Positions 1 to 7,680 of a stretch of 41,536 nt of DNA are shown here, piece after piece. Source of the DNA: Salidesulfovibrio brasiliensis JCM 12178 (GTDB lineage Bacteria; Desulfobacterota; Desulfovibrionia; Desulfovibrionales; Desulfovibrionaceae); assembly GCF_001311825.1 (NCBI RefSeq), contig NZ_BBCB01000020.1, forward strand, positions 1 through 41,536. The letters are read 5' to 3'. How positions within the stretch are numbered: position 1 is the stretch's first letter; each line of letters begins with the position of its first letter. The translations under genes were made by a program, and so were the position numbers. The notes beneath the pieces are model-generated. The model saw only the letters and a program-made list of their open reading frames with translations. It was not told where the DNA came from and did no database searches.

Positions 1-8
1 GAACTCCA

Positions 9-35
9 AAGCTTTTTGGCTTGCCTTCGGCGAAG
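9..35 (-). repeat. Partial inverted copy of a dispersed intergenic repeat
   Basis: Read on the minus strand this stretch contains the core CGCCGAAGGCAAGCC followed by an A/T-rich tract and TTTGGAG. The same core occurs at 170-243 and 29751-29830 on the plus strand, so this appears to be a third, shorter and inverted copy. No coding sequence is convincing between 1 and 248; apart from these repeats I see nothing in that stretch. Confidence 0.45.
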
Positions 36-169
36 CTGTCCGTGCGCGTATGGATTTCTCTTGCTGCAACCGCAGGCTGTCCTTGTATGTAGTGGGCAGG
101 GCTATATCTTCTCCAACAACCTCCGCCGCTCGCCTGTATTGCTGTCCCTTGACAGGATCGAACTACCCT

Positions 170-243
170 GCCGAAGGCAAGCTATAAGATTTTGGAGATT
201 CTTAAGAACCTTTTGCCAAAAAGGTCCTTAAGCCGCCGGAGGC
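170..243 (+). repeat. Dispersed intergenic repeat, copy A (hairpin-forming)
   Basis: The unit begins GCCGAAGGCAAGC, continues through TTTTGGAGATTCTTAAG and ends GCCGCCGGAGGC. Inside it an inverted repeat (CTTAAG-ACCTTTT against AAAAAGGT-CTTAAG, about 200-232) can fold into a hairpin. It aligns well with copy B at 29751-29830. It lies just downstream of the era terminator and resembles a REP-like intergenic element. Confidence 0.55.
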
Positions 244-248
244 AACAA

Positions 249-280
249 AAAACCCCGCCGACTGTCTGTCGGCGGGGTTT
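249..280 (-). terminator. Rho-independent terminator of era
   Basis: A GC-rich stem (AAACCCCGCCGAC against GTCGGCGGGGTTT) with a five-base loop is followed on the minus strand by a run of T. It lies 25 bases beyond the era stop codon. Confidence 0.8.
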
Positions 281-304
281 ATGCCCGTCACTATGCGAGG
301 CTGG

Positions 305-1222
305 CTATTCGCCGAGGCCGAGGCCTCGGAGGAAGCCGCTGTCTTCGGTCCAGTTGTCGCGGACCTTGACCCAGAGTTCGAGGTGAACCTTCATGCCCAG
401 CATCTCTTCGATTTCCTTGCGGGCGCGGGAGCCGATGTCTTTGAGGGTCGCGCCCTGTTTGCCGATGATCATGCCTTTGTGGTTCTTCTTGGCGGTGTAG
501 ATGACGGCGTGGATGGTGACCATGCCGCGCTCGGTGTCTTCTTCCCATTGTTCTATTTCGACGGCCGTGCCGTAGGGCAGTTCCTGTCGCAGGGTGAGGA
601 AGAGTTTTTCCCGGATGGTCTCGGCGGCCATGAAGCGCAGGGGCACGGTGGAAACCTGGTCTTCGGGGAACATGGGCGGGCCTTCGGGCAGGTGGTCCAT
701 GGTCTTGGCCAGCAGTTCGTCCGTGCCTTGGCCTTTGAGAGCGGAGATCGGGAAGACTTCGGCGGTGGGGAAGAGTTCGGCGATCTTCTGCATGACCGGG
801 AGCAGGGCGGCTTTTTCCTTGACCTTGTCGGCCTTGTTCACGGCGATGAGCACCGGGCGCATGGAGTCCGTGACCGGCTTGACGATGGGCTCGATTTCTT
901 TCTCGATGAGGTGCGGCTTGTTGGCGTAGAGCGCGGCGTCGAGCATGACCACGACGCAGTCGCAGGAGGCCAGCGCGGACCATGCCGAGTCGAGCAGGAA
1001 GCGGTTCATGCGGCCGCGCAGGCGGTGGATGCCGGGCGTGTCGAGAAAGACGACCTGCGAGTCGTCCTCGGTCAGGATGCCGCTGATGCGGTTGCGGGTG
1101 GTCTGGGGCCGGGGTGAGACAATGGCCACCTTCTGCCCGAGGTACTGGTTCATGAGGGTGCTCTTGCCCGCGTTGGGCGGGCCGATGAGCGCCACCATGC
1201 CGAATTTGTGCGTATCGTTCAT
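305..1222 (-). CDS. era: GTPase Era, 16S rRNA maturation factor
   Basis: 305 aa, the usual length for Era. The N-terminal GTPase domain shows the P-loop GPPNAGKS (residues 14-21), DTPG (61-64) and NKAD. The C-terminal KH domain shows the IIGKQG signature. Era binds the 3' end of 16S rRNA and acts in 30S subunit assembly, linking ribosome maturation to growth and the cell cycle. The ATG is preceded by GGAGG at a good distance. The gene ends at its own terminator and is divergent from the phosphotransferase gene, with about 118 bases between starts that must hold both promoters. The rnc-era pairing seen in many proteobacteria is absent here. Confidence 0.97.
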   Translation of the reverse strand: MNDTHKFGMVALIGPPNAGKSTLMNQYLGQKVAIVSPRPQTTRNRISGILTEDDSQVVFLDTPGIHRLRGRMNRFLLDSAWSALASCDCVVVMLDAALYANKPHLIEKEIEPIVKPVTDSMRPVLIAVNKADKVKEKAALLPVMQKIAELFPTAEVFPISALKGQGTDELLAKTMDHLPEGPPMFPEDQVSTVPLRFMAAETIREKLFLTLRQELPYGTAVEIEQWEEDTERGMVTIHAVIYTAKKNHKGMIIGKQGATLKDIGSRARKEIEEMLGMKVHLELWVKVRDNWTEDSGFLRGLGLGE

Positions 1223-1340
1223 GCTTCCTCCGAAGCGTTTGGTCGCTGTTTGGGGTCGTACCTATATCCGTATGCGCCGCAGGCATCAACCGCAAGTATA
1301 TCCCTTTTCCCGGCCGCGCTTTCCTGATACCTGATCCACC

Positions 1341-2282
1341 ATGCACGAACAACTCTCCCTTTGGGACCCGCGCGGCGGTGTTGCCCGGCCGGATTTGCAT
1401 CTTCCCGGAAGCCCGGAGCGGTGCGTCAAGCGCGCTGCGGTGGAAGACGCGGACGGTGCGGTCTGGATGATCGAGCGACTTTTTCCGAAGCAGCCTGCGC
1501 GGCGCGAGCGCATCGGCGGTCTGCTTTGTCATCTTGCGGACGCGGGGCTGCCGGTTCCTGCCTACCGGCGGGTGCCGGAGTCGGGATTTACGGCCAAAAG
1601 CGGCGGCTACCACTGGCAGCTGTCGCCGTTTGTGCCCGGTGATCCGCTCCCGCAGCCGGACTATGTGGACGACTCGGAGCGCGGCGTGGAACTCGGGACG
1701 TTTCTTGCCGACCTTTCGGATGCGGTTGCCGACTATCCGCCGTTCAGGCCCGACCCGGATTTTTCCCTCGGCGGCTACACCAGCGACCTGCTCGACGCCC
1801 TGCGGCCTCGCAATCCGGTGCTTCATGAAGCCTTGCGCGAGCTGCGCAAGGGGATAAAACCGCTTCTTGAGGCGTGGGAAGAGCTGCCCGCCGAGCTGTG
1901 TCACGGCGATTTTCATCCTTTGAACGTCATCTGGCAGGGCACGGGCGTGGCCGCTGTGGTGGACTGGGAGTTCTGCGGCCTGCGGCCCAAGCTCTATGAC
2001 CTCGCCAACTGCCTCGGCTGTGTGGGGATTGAGGACCCGGACGCCCTCGGCAACGGCCTTGCTCCGGCGCTTCTTCGCAGATTGCGTGACCGGGACCGAC
2101 TGCCGCAGGAGAATCTTGACATGCTGCCCGAGCTGATTCTGGGCCTGCGCTTTGCGTGGATGTCGGAGTGGTTGCGCCGGGCCGACACCGAGATGCAGCA
2201 ACTTGAGCTTCGCTACATGCGCCTTCTGGCGGAACATCGCGGCGGACTGGCCGCGCTGTTCGGTCGTACCCTGAACAAATAG
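1341..2282 (+). CDS. APH-family phosphotransferase (homoserine/choline-kinase-like)
   Basis: 313 aa with an aminoglycoside-phosphotransferase/choline-kinase fold. The catalytic loop is visible as HGDFHPLN at about residues 194-201, and the metal-binding segment as VVDWEF about 15 residues later, with DLAN downstream. These folds transfer phosphate from ATP to a small-molecule hydroxyl. The substrate cannot be read from sequence; homoserine kinase type II and cell-wall or sugar kinases are alternatives, and antibiotic resistance is unlikely in this context. It starts at ATG 1341, divergent from era, and appears to be transcribed alone. Confidence 0.82.
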   Translation: MHEQLSLWDPRGGVARPDLHLPGSPERCVKRAAVEDADGAVWMIERLFPKQPARRERIGGLLCHLADAGLPVPAYRRVPESGFTAKSGGYHWQLSPFVPGDPLPQPDYVDDSERGVELGTFLADLSDAVADYPPFRPDPDFSLGGYTSDLLDALRPRNPVLHEALRELRKGIKPLLEAWEELPAELCHGDFHPLNVIWQGTGVAAVVDWEFCGLRPKLYDLANCLGCVGIEDPDALGNGLAPALLRRLRDRDRLPQENLDMLPELILGLRFAWMSEWLRRADTEMQQLELRYMRLLAEHRGGLAALFGRTLNK

Positions 2283-2338
2283 GCCGTTCGAGCTTTTTTT
2301 TCGTCTCGGAAGCGTCATGCGTTTTGTTTTGCAGTGTG

Positions 2339-2359
2339 CTATACGGCTTTGACGTATAG
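2339..2359. promoter_or_regulatory. Inverted repeat, candidate operator
   Basis: CTATACG and CGTATAG form perfect 7-base arms around a 7-base spacer, ending 29 bases before the ATG of the SRPBCC gene. The right arm overlaps TATAGT, a plausible -10 element. A regulator bound here would block the promoter. No regulator gene is adjacent. Confidence 0.35.
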
Positions 2360-2388
2360 TATACACGTTGCATTTCGTAGGGGGGATC

Positions 2389-3243
2389 ATGAGAAAGCTC
2401 GGCAGGATTATTGTGGTCGCGGCGCTGGTTGTCGGCGTGACGGCGGCCTGCTATCGGCTGTTCATATACGGGGATATGATGCGTTGGGGTGCAAGCGATG
2501 GCGAGGTCGTTGCCGCCATGCTCGGGGACGACGCAGCCCCGTTTATCAGTTCCACGCGTGCCGTGAGTATCGACGCCCCGCGCGAGACGGTCTGGAAGTG
2601 GCTGGTCCAGCTTGGCGCCGACAGAGGAGGGTTCTACAGTTACACCTTTCTCGAACGGCTGCTCGGCTATGAAAACGGCAATGTCGCGGAGATCGTTCCC
2701 GAGTTTCAGAGGATGCGGGTGGGGCGGCTGGTGCCCTCCACTCCCGGAGCAGCGCCGGATGGTAACAAGCCCCGCTGGCCGGTCCTTGCAGTCGATCCGG
2801 GGCGGTGCTTCGTGTTCGGGGGCTGGGGAGCCTTTTCCCTGAACGACGACGGGCCGGGCAGGACACGGCTCATCGTGCGCACTCACGGCTGGCCGCTGGA
2901 CACCGTCGCGACCAAGGCGGGGTATGCCGGGGTCATGCCGCTTCATTTCATCATGGAGCGCCGGATGCTACTGGGCATCAAGGCGCGCGCCGAGGCCGGG
3001 CCGGATGTCCGCCTATCTCCCTTGCCGGATTATCTCTGGCTGGCGGGCCTCGCCGTTTCCCTTCTGGGCATCCTGTTCATGATCGTTGCCGGGCGCGGCG
3101 TTTCCGGCGTGATTCTGCCAATGCTGTGCGGTCTTGCGTGGCTGTGGGTTTGCCTCGCCTTTGAGCCTGTCCCGATCTATGCGCTGTCTTTGACCGTCGT
3201 GGTCGCGGCCTGCTCCGTTTTCGCACGGAAGGGGCGCTACTGA
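2389..3243 (+). CDS. Membrane-anchored SRPBCC-domain protein
   Basis: About 284 aa from ATG 2389, chosen because AGGGGGG lies just upstream. There is an N-terminal membrane segment (about residues 5-24). The SRPBCC (START-like) domain begins with the typical strand VSIDAPRETVWKWL and then LGADRGGFYSY. The C-terminal third has two or three hydrophobic helices (LAGLAVSLLGILFMIVAG and following). SRPBCC folds bind hydrophobic ligands in a deep cavity, so a role in lipid or envelope binding is possible but not shown. It is monocistronic, with a candidate operator upstream. Confidence 0.75.
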   Translation: MRKLGRIIVVAALVVGVTAACYRLFIYGDMMRWGASDGEVVAAMLGDDAAPFISSTRAVSIDAPRETVWKWLVQLGADRGGFYSYTFLERLLGYENGNVAEIVPEFQRMRVGRLVPSTPGAAPDGNKPRWPVLAVDPGRCFVFGGWGAFSLNDDGPGRTRLIVRTHGWPLDTVATKAGYAGVMPLHFIMERRMLLGIKARAEAGPDVRLSPLPDYLWLAGLAVSLLGILFMIVAGRGVSGVILPMLCGLAWLWVCLAFEPVPIYALSLTVVVAACSVFARKGRY

Positions 3244-3263
3244 AGCGGCAAGCCTCATCCTTG

Positions 3264-3303
3264 AAAAGCAAAACCCCGCCTCCGCGCTGCAGCGGATGCG
3301 GGG
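3264..3303 (-). terminator. Terminator of the small lipoprotein gene
   Basis: CCCCGCCTCCGC (3274-3285) pairs with GCGGATGCGGGG (3292-3303) with one mismatch. On the minus strand the stem is followed by TTTTGCTTTT. It serves the small gene ending at 3327. Confidence 0.7.
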
Positions 3304-3326
3304 GTGTCCGTTCCCATTGATCCCGG

Positions 3327-3488
3327 CTAGTCGCCGAGCAGTTCCTTGGCCTTGTTCTTGGCGTCGTCCATGGCCTTGTCGATCTTGCGTCCGGCCTCTT
3401 CGGCGGGGCCTTCCTTTTCACAGGCCATCAAGGGCAGGGCCAGAGAGAGTATCATCAGGGCGATGACCAGTCGTTTTGCCAGTTTCAT
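3327..3488 (-). CDS. Small secreted lipoprotein, hypothetical
   Basis: 53 aa. The N-terminus is a lipoprotein signal: MKLAKRL, a hydrophobic stretch, then the lipobox LMAC with Cys23. The mature part is about 31 residues, highly charged and helical (EAGRKIDKAMDDAKNKAKEL), like entericidin or other small Lys/Asp-rich envelope lipoproteins. The ATG is preceded by GGAGG, and a clear terminator follows, so it is probably a real single-gene unit. No function can be assigned. Confidence 0.75.
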   Translation of the reverse strand: MKLAKRLVIALMILSLALPLMACEKEGPAEEAGRKIDKAMDDAKNKAKELLGD

Positions 3489-3556
3489 GCGGTTCCTCCG
3501 GGTGTGGTTTCAGGCTGCATAGCACGTTCTTGCGAACACGCTCAAGCCATCCACGA

Positions 3557-4390
3557 TTACTGGAGTCCGGGTGTCTCCTGCCCGTGTGAAAGCTCAATGG
3601 GCCCGCCGCCTCCAAGATGATGGCTGACGATCTCGTCATACTCGCTGGTGCCGTCGTCGTCGGGTTTTCTTATGGCATCCAGTTCTTCTTGAAAGGCCTC
3701 GATGGCTTCCGGCGGTGTTTTGGGGCTGAAGGCCAGATAGAGGTCGAGATTTCTGAGCACGTAGACCATTTCGTAGTCCGAAGGCTCCATGCCCATGGAG
3801 CGCATGATTCGGGGCGCGGCGGACGATGACTGGGTGATGAGGTCAACGCGCCCGGCTTCGAGCATCCGGAACTGGAGTTCATTGGAAAGCAGCGGCTTGA
3901 TGGCGGTGGTGTCGGGGCCGAGCACCTCCTTGAGCAGCGAGACCGGGGCGCTGTTGCGGATGACCCCGATGCGATAGCTGTTGAGGTCCTGTGATGCGTG
4001 GACGGCGATTCCGCGGCCTTTGTGCGCCACAAGGCCCAGCCGTAACGTGCCGATGGGGCCGACCCATGCGTAGTGTGGCTCGCGCTCCTCCGTGCGCACC
4101 AGCGAGAAAACCACCATACCCGGCGCGCCCGACTGAACGTCCTCCACGGCGCGGGCCCATGCGATGGCCGTGATTGTGTCGAGGGGGTGCCCAGTGCGTT
4201 TTGCCAGCAGCTCGAGGATGTCCACGGCGATTCCCTTGTACTTGCCGTCTTCCTTGTAGTTGAACGGATAGAGGTCGCCAGCATAGCCGGAGATGGCAAA
4301 GCCTTGGTCGGCGCTGCTTGTCGGGACAAAGACAAGGAAGCCGAAAAAGATACAGGTCAGGGTTGCAGCAAGGGACTTCAGGCGAATCAT
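3557..4390 (-). CDS. Periplasmic amino-acid-type solute-binding protein (SBP family 3)
   Basis: 277 aa from the ATG at 4390. Residues 1-27 form a signal peptide ending PTSSA before DQ. The mature part has the SBP_bac_3 pattern: FNYKEDGKYKGIAVDILE near the start, then a central MVVFSLVRTEERE segment and an acidic C-terminus. These proteins bind small ligands for ABC uptake or feed sensory systems. No permease or ATPase gene is next to it, so it is an orphan binding protein and the ligand is unknown. A TTG at about 4426 would add 12 residues but fits the signal peptide less well. It is divergent from pabA. Confidence 0.82.
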   Translation of the reverse strand: MIRLKSLAATLTCIFFGFLVFVPTSSADQGFAISGYAGDLYPFNYKEDGKYKGIAVDILELLAKRTGHPLDTITAIAWARAVEDVQSGAPGMVVFSLVRTEEREPHYAWVGPIGTLRLGLVAHKGRGIAVHASQDLNSYRIGVIRNSAPVSLLKEVLGPDTTAIKPLLSNELQFRMLEAGRVDLITQSSSAAPRIMRSMGMEPSDYEMVYVLRNLDLYLAFSPKTPPEAIEAFQEELDAIRKPDDDGTSEYDEIVSHHLGGGGPIELSHGQETPGLQ

Positions 4391-4484
4391 GCCGAAAGGG
4401 TATACCCGCGTTTTCCGCTTTGGCAACCCCTTGAGCCTGATTCGGTTCGCGGTACTTTACCCCGCTTCGCGCCTCGGCTATGTC

Positions 4485-5024
4485 ATGGGGGTGCGCATAC
4501 TGCTGATGGACAATAACGATTCTTTTACCCGCAATCTGGAACACCTGCTGGCGGCGACCCTGCCGCAGGCCGAGATTGTGGTGGTGCCGCATTCGCGTCT
4601 GCATGAGGCGGAGCGCGCGGACCTTCACGTAATCTCCCCGGGGCCCGGAAGGCCGGAGGATTATCCGGGATACGGCGGGATGATCGAGTCGGGCACGCCG
4701 CTACTGGGCGTCTGCCTCGGCATGCAGATCATAAACGTCCACTTCGGCGGGCGTGTCGAGCAGCTTGACGGGTGCGTGCACGGCAGAACCGGTGTCATGC
4801 AGTGGCGCGGCGCGGAATGGACCGTGGCCCGCTATCACTCTCTCTACTGCGCCGAGGTTGCGCCCCCGCTGGAGGTGGAGGCCGCGCTTTCCTGCGGCGC
4901 GCCCATGGTGGTTTCGCACCCGGGCCTGCCGATCATCGGTTTGCAGTTCCATCCGGAATCGTTTCTTACGCTTCAAGGCAAGGAGATACTCGGTCATGCC
5001 CTCGATTCGCTCGCAGTCGCTTGA
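4485..5024 (+). CDS. pabA: Aminodeoxychorismate/anthranilate synthase, glutamine amidotransferase subunit
   Basis: 179 aa from ATG 4485. It is a class I glutamine amidotransferase: SPGPGRPED near residue 51, nucleophile Cys77 in GVCLGMQ, and the His156/Glu158 pair in FHPES. It supplies ammonia from glutamine to the chorismate-binding partner encoded directly downstream, with a 29-base gene overlap that suggests translational coupling. Trp-pathway TrpG is the alternative, but the partner looks like PabB and no trp gene is present, so folate synthesis is favoured. The start has no strong ribosome-binding site; an in-frame codon further upstream is possible. Confidence 0.85.
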   Translation: MGVRILLMDNNDSFTRNLEHLLAATLPQAEIVVVPHSRLHEAERADLHVISPGPGRPEDYPGYGGMIESGTPLLGVCLGMQIINVHFGGRVEQLDGCVHGRTGVMQWRGAEWTVARYHSLYCAEVAPPLEVEAALSCGAPMVVSHPGLPIIGLQFHPESFLTLQGKEILGHALDSLAVA

Positions 5025-6279
5025 TCCGGTTCGGTTCGACGCCTTTGCGCGGCGGCTGGCGCGGGACCTTGAGGCGGATATGCTGATTTCGCCAAGGGGG
5101 TGGCCCGGTGAGTCGCGCTCCATTATCGGGGTGGACCCCGCCGATGAACTGGTCATGACTGCCGAAACCCCGGTGGAGGAGGTCAAGCGCTTCGCCTTTG
5201 CCGAAGCCGGGCCGGTGCTTGGGTACATCGGGTACGATTACGGCCTTTCATTGCGTGGCAAGTGCCTCCCCAAAGAGCGTTCGGCTCTTCCCGCCGGACA
5301 CCTCAAACGCTACCGGATGACCGTCGTCTATGACCATGCCTGCGGCACCCTTGTCGTTACCGCCCCCACCGGGGTGGACGCGGAGCGTCTGCTGGCCCTC
5401 GCCGAATCGGACATTGACTCGGCCGTGACCGCGCCGGACCTGAACGGCCCGGTTCGGGCCAGCGTGGACCGGGCGGGATATGAAGAGGGAGTTCGCGAGA
5501 CCCTTGCGCGCATCCGCGAGGGCTGGACCTACCAGTTGAATCTTTCCATCCGCTTTGAGCGCGACTGCCCGGACCTCGATCCGTTGGGCCTGTTTCTTTA
5601 CATGCAGCAGCGCTACCCCGCCCCGTTTTACGGCTGGTTCCGTTCCGGTCCGTACCGGGTCCTCTCGGCCTCGCCGGAGCGGTTTCTCAAGGTGGATGGG
5701 GGGCAGGTGCTCTCCCAGCCCATCAAGGGCACGATGGAGGCGGAGGGACACGACCCCCTTCTGGTCCGCAGGCTGGTGACATCGGCCAAGGAAGACGCAG
5801 AGCTCTCCATGATCGTGGATCTTATCCGCAACGACATTTCTGCGGACTGTGAATTCGGCTCTGTGGAGGTGCCGAGGCACAAGTCCGTCTTTCACGTGGA
5901 CCGGCTGCTGCAGATGTATTCGGACGTGACCGGGACCCTGCGCGGGGACCGCGACTGCCTCGACCTCTTCTTCAACGCATTCCCCGGCGGTTCCATCACC
6001 GGATGTCCCAAGCAAAGCTCCATGCGCATCATCGACGAACTGGAGCCGCACTCCCGCGAAGTCTACTGCGGCAGCCTCGTGTGCATCCACGGCCCGCGTG
6101 ACATGGATTCGTCCATAGCCATCCGCACCGCGCTTTTTGACACGGATACGGGCAGGCTGGACACTTGGGCCGGCAGCGGGATCGTGGTGGATTCCAACCC
6201 TGCGTCGGAGTATCTGGAGACCATGGCCAAGGCCGAGAAGTTTTTGAAGGGTGCCGCGGTCAGCGGCAAATATCTATGA
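4996..6279 (+). CDS. pabB: Aminodeoxychorismate synthase component I
   Basis: 427 aa from ATG 4996, preceded by AAGGAG inside the end of pabA. It has the chorismate-binding fold: QPIKGT (residues 241-246) with the PabB-type lysine K244, DLIRND, FPGGSITGCPK, and GSGIV-DS near the C-terminus. It converts chorismate plus ammonia to 4-amino-4-deoxychorismate for p-aminobenzoate and folate. The PIKGT lysine supports PabB over TrpE. The lyase PabC is not adjacent. Its last 20 bases overlap the convergent glycosyltransferase gene. Confidence 0.88.
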   Translation: MPSIRSQSLDPVRFDAFARRLARDLEADMLISPRGWPGESRSIIGVDPADELVMTAETPVEEVKRFAFAEAGPVLGYIGYDYGLSLRGKCLPKERSALPAGHLKRYRMTVVYDHACGTLVVTAPTGVDAERLLALAESDIDSAVTAPDLNGPVRASVDRAGYEEGVRETLARIREGWTYQLNLSIRFERDCPDLDPLGLFLYMQQRYPAPFYGWFRSGPYRVLSASPERFLKVDGGQVLSQPIKGTMEAEGHDPLLVRRLVTSAKEDAELSMIVDLIRNDISADCEFGSVEVPRHKSVFHVDRLLQMYSDVTGTLRGDRDCLDLFFNAFPGGSITGCPKQSSMRIIDELEPHSREVYCGSLVCIHGPRDMDSSIAIRTALFDTDTGRLDTWAGSGIVVDSNPASEYLETMAKAEKFLKGAAVSGKYL

Positions 6280-7666
6280 GCCGCTCCAGCATGGCCAGCG
6301 CCTGACGCCATGCCTGCGGGCGGAAATCCCCGTTTTCAAGCATCATGTGCGAGAGCCCGGTGAAGGGACGGATTTCACGCGGGCTGGTTTCCCAGAAGGA
6401 GCACGTCAGCAGCTCGCCCTTTGCCACGCCGTGGCGGAACTGTCTGCCCGTTTCCGGCAAGTGGCCGAGCAGCGATTCCGCCGCTTCCGGGCAGGTCTCC
6501 CGAACCGTCTGCCAGTCGCTTCGCGCGCGCTCGTCGCTCCACAGCCCGTGATGGTTGCCGAAAAACGACTGCCAGAACGCGGAGAGCACCCGCTCCTCGT
6601 CGGGCGGCGTGTCGTCCAGCCGTTCCAGATGGTACAGCCCGTCCGGGGTGTTGCCGGTGCGATAGAGCGCGAGGTCCGGCAAACGCATCCGGGCCAGCCC
6701 TTCGTGACCGGTCCCGGCAGCCATGCGCGAGGCCAGTGCGGCCACCCGCTTGGGGTCGAAGGGGCCGTGGCACTCCAGCCGGTCCCTGTCGCAGTGCCAG
6801 CACCCCTTGGCGCAGTCCATGTCGGCACGCAGCACGTAGTGACCCGGCGTGTACGGACCGGTTTCCCACGGGTTGACGTTGCCCATGCTCAGATTGAGGC
6901 ATTTGAGGCCGGTCCAGGCGGCGAGATGCATCGGCCCGGTGTCCGGGGTTATGAACAGCGCAAGCGTCTGGCCCACGGCGCTCAGTTCGTCGAGGCCGAG
7001 TTTGCCACACAGGTTCAGGGCCGGAGCATTGGAGAGCCGTGTGACCTCTTCGCCCAGTTCCACCTCTGCCGGGCCGCCGAAAAGCATGGGACGAAGCCCT
7101 CTGCCGAGCAGGTCGCGCACGAGATCTGCCCAGAATTGCGGGGTGGGGCGTTTGGCTGCCTCGCTGGCTCCGAGAAACAGGCCGACCTTGTTCACATTTT
7201 TCGGAAGCGTGCGCGGTATGTCGAACCGGGTGTCCGCGATGCGCTTTTGCGGGACGGCGTCCAGTGCGTTGAGGTCCGCCCAGTGAAAGCGGTTGTAGCG
7301 GTTGTTTTTTACCAGCGAGGAGCGGTAGAGCTGCCACGTTCCATGCACGAAGCGCGCCCCGTGCTCGTCCATGGACGGGCCGAGCTTGCGTTCTGCGTTG
7401 AGATCATGGCAGAGCCGGGCCGCTTTTTCCTGAATGCTCAGGTTGACGATCAGGTGGTAATCACGCTTTTTCAGGACATTGACGCCGTGCCACGGAATGT
7501 ACGTCACCTTTGGCGACAGCGGCATGAGCGGCTTGTAGAACCCCTCTTCGGCCGCTACCAGGATTTCCCTGTTCGGATAAAGCCGACCCAGCCACAGAAA
7601 CAACGGGAACGACAGAATCAGGTCGCCCATGCGCTGCATCTGGAGAACAAGGATCGGTTTTTCCAT
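6260..7666 (-). CDS. Glycosyltransferase family 9 (heptosyltransferase-like)
   Basis: 468 aa. The N-terminus reads LVLQMQRMGDLILSFP, the GT9/ADP-heptose transferase signature. A second Rossmann half has VGLFLGASEAAKRP and FITPDTGPMHLAAWTG, the conserved nucleotide-sugar binding element. The C-terminal 150 residues extend beyond a typical family member and are rich in Trp, His and Cys (CAKGCWHCDRDRLEC). It likely adds a heptose or related sugar to lipopolysaccharide core or to a surface protein at the inner membrane face. It is 14 bases downstream of the CgeB-like gene, probably one operon. Confidence 0.85.
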   Translation of the reverse strand: MEKPILVLQMQRMGDLILSFPLFLWLGRLYPNREILVAAEEGFYKPLMPLSPKVTYIPWHGVNVLKKRDYHLIVNLSIQEKAARLCHDLNAERKLGPSMDEHGARFVHGTWQLYRSSLVKNNRYNRFHWADLNALDAVPQKRIADTRFDIPRTLPKNVNKVGLFLGASEAAKRPTPQFWADLVRDLLGRGLRPMLFGGPAEVELGEEVTRLSNAPALNLCGKLGLDELSAVGQTLALFITPDTGPMHLAAWTGLKCLNLSMGNVNPWETGPYTPGHYVLRADMDCAKGCWHCDRDRLECHGPFDPKRVAALASRMAAGTGHEGLARMRLPDLALYRTGNTPDGLYHLERLDDTPPDEERVLSAFWQSFFGNHHGLWSDERARSDWQTVRETCPEAAESLLGHLPETGRQFRHGVAKGELLTCSFWETSPREIRPFTGLSHMMLENGDFRPQAWRQALAMLERLIDICR

Positions 7667-7680
7667 CGATGTGGCCGCCG

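Noticed and set aside
281-1117. Long open frame on the plus strand opposite era.
   Set aside because: Its protein has no recognisable family and mirrors the codon pattern of era on the other strand; era has full motifs and a good ribosome-binding site.
291-2390. 699-residue open frame on the minus strand crossing era and the phosphotransferase gene.
   Set aside because: Arg/Pro/His-rich composition typical of a GC-rich shadow frame; it conflicts with two well-supported genes.
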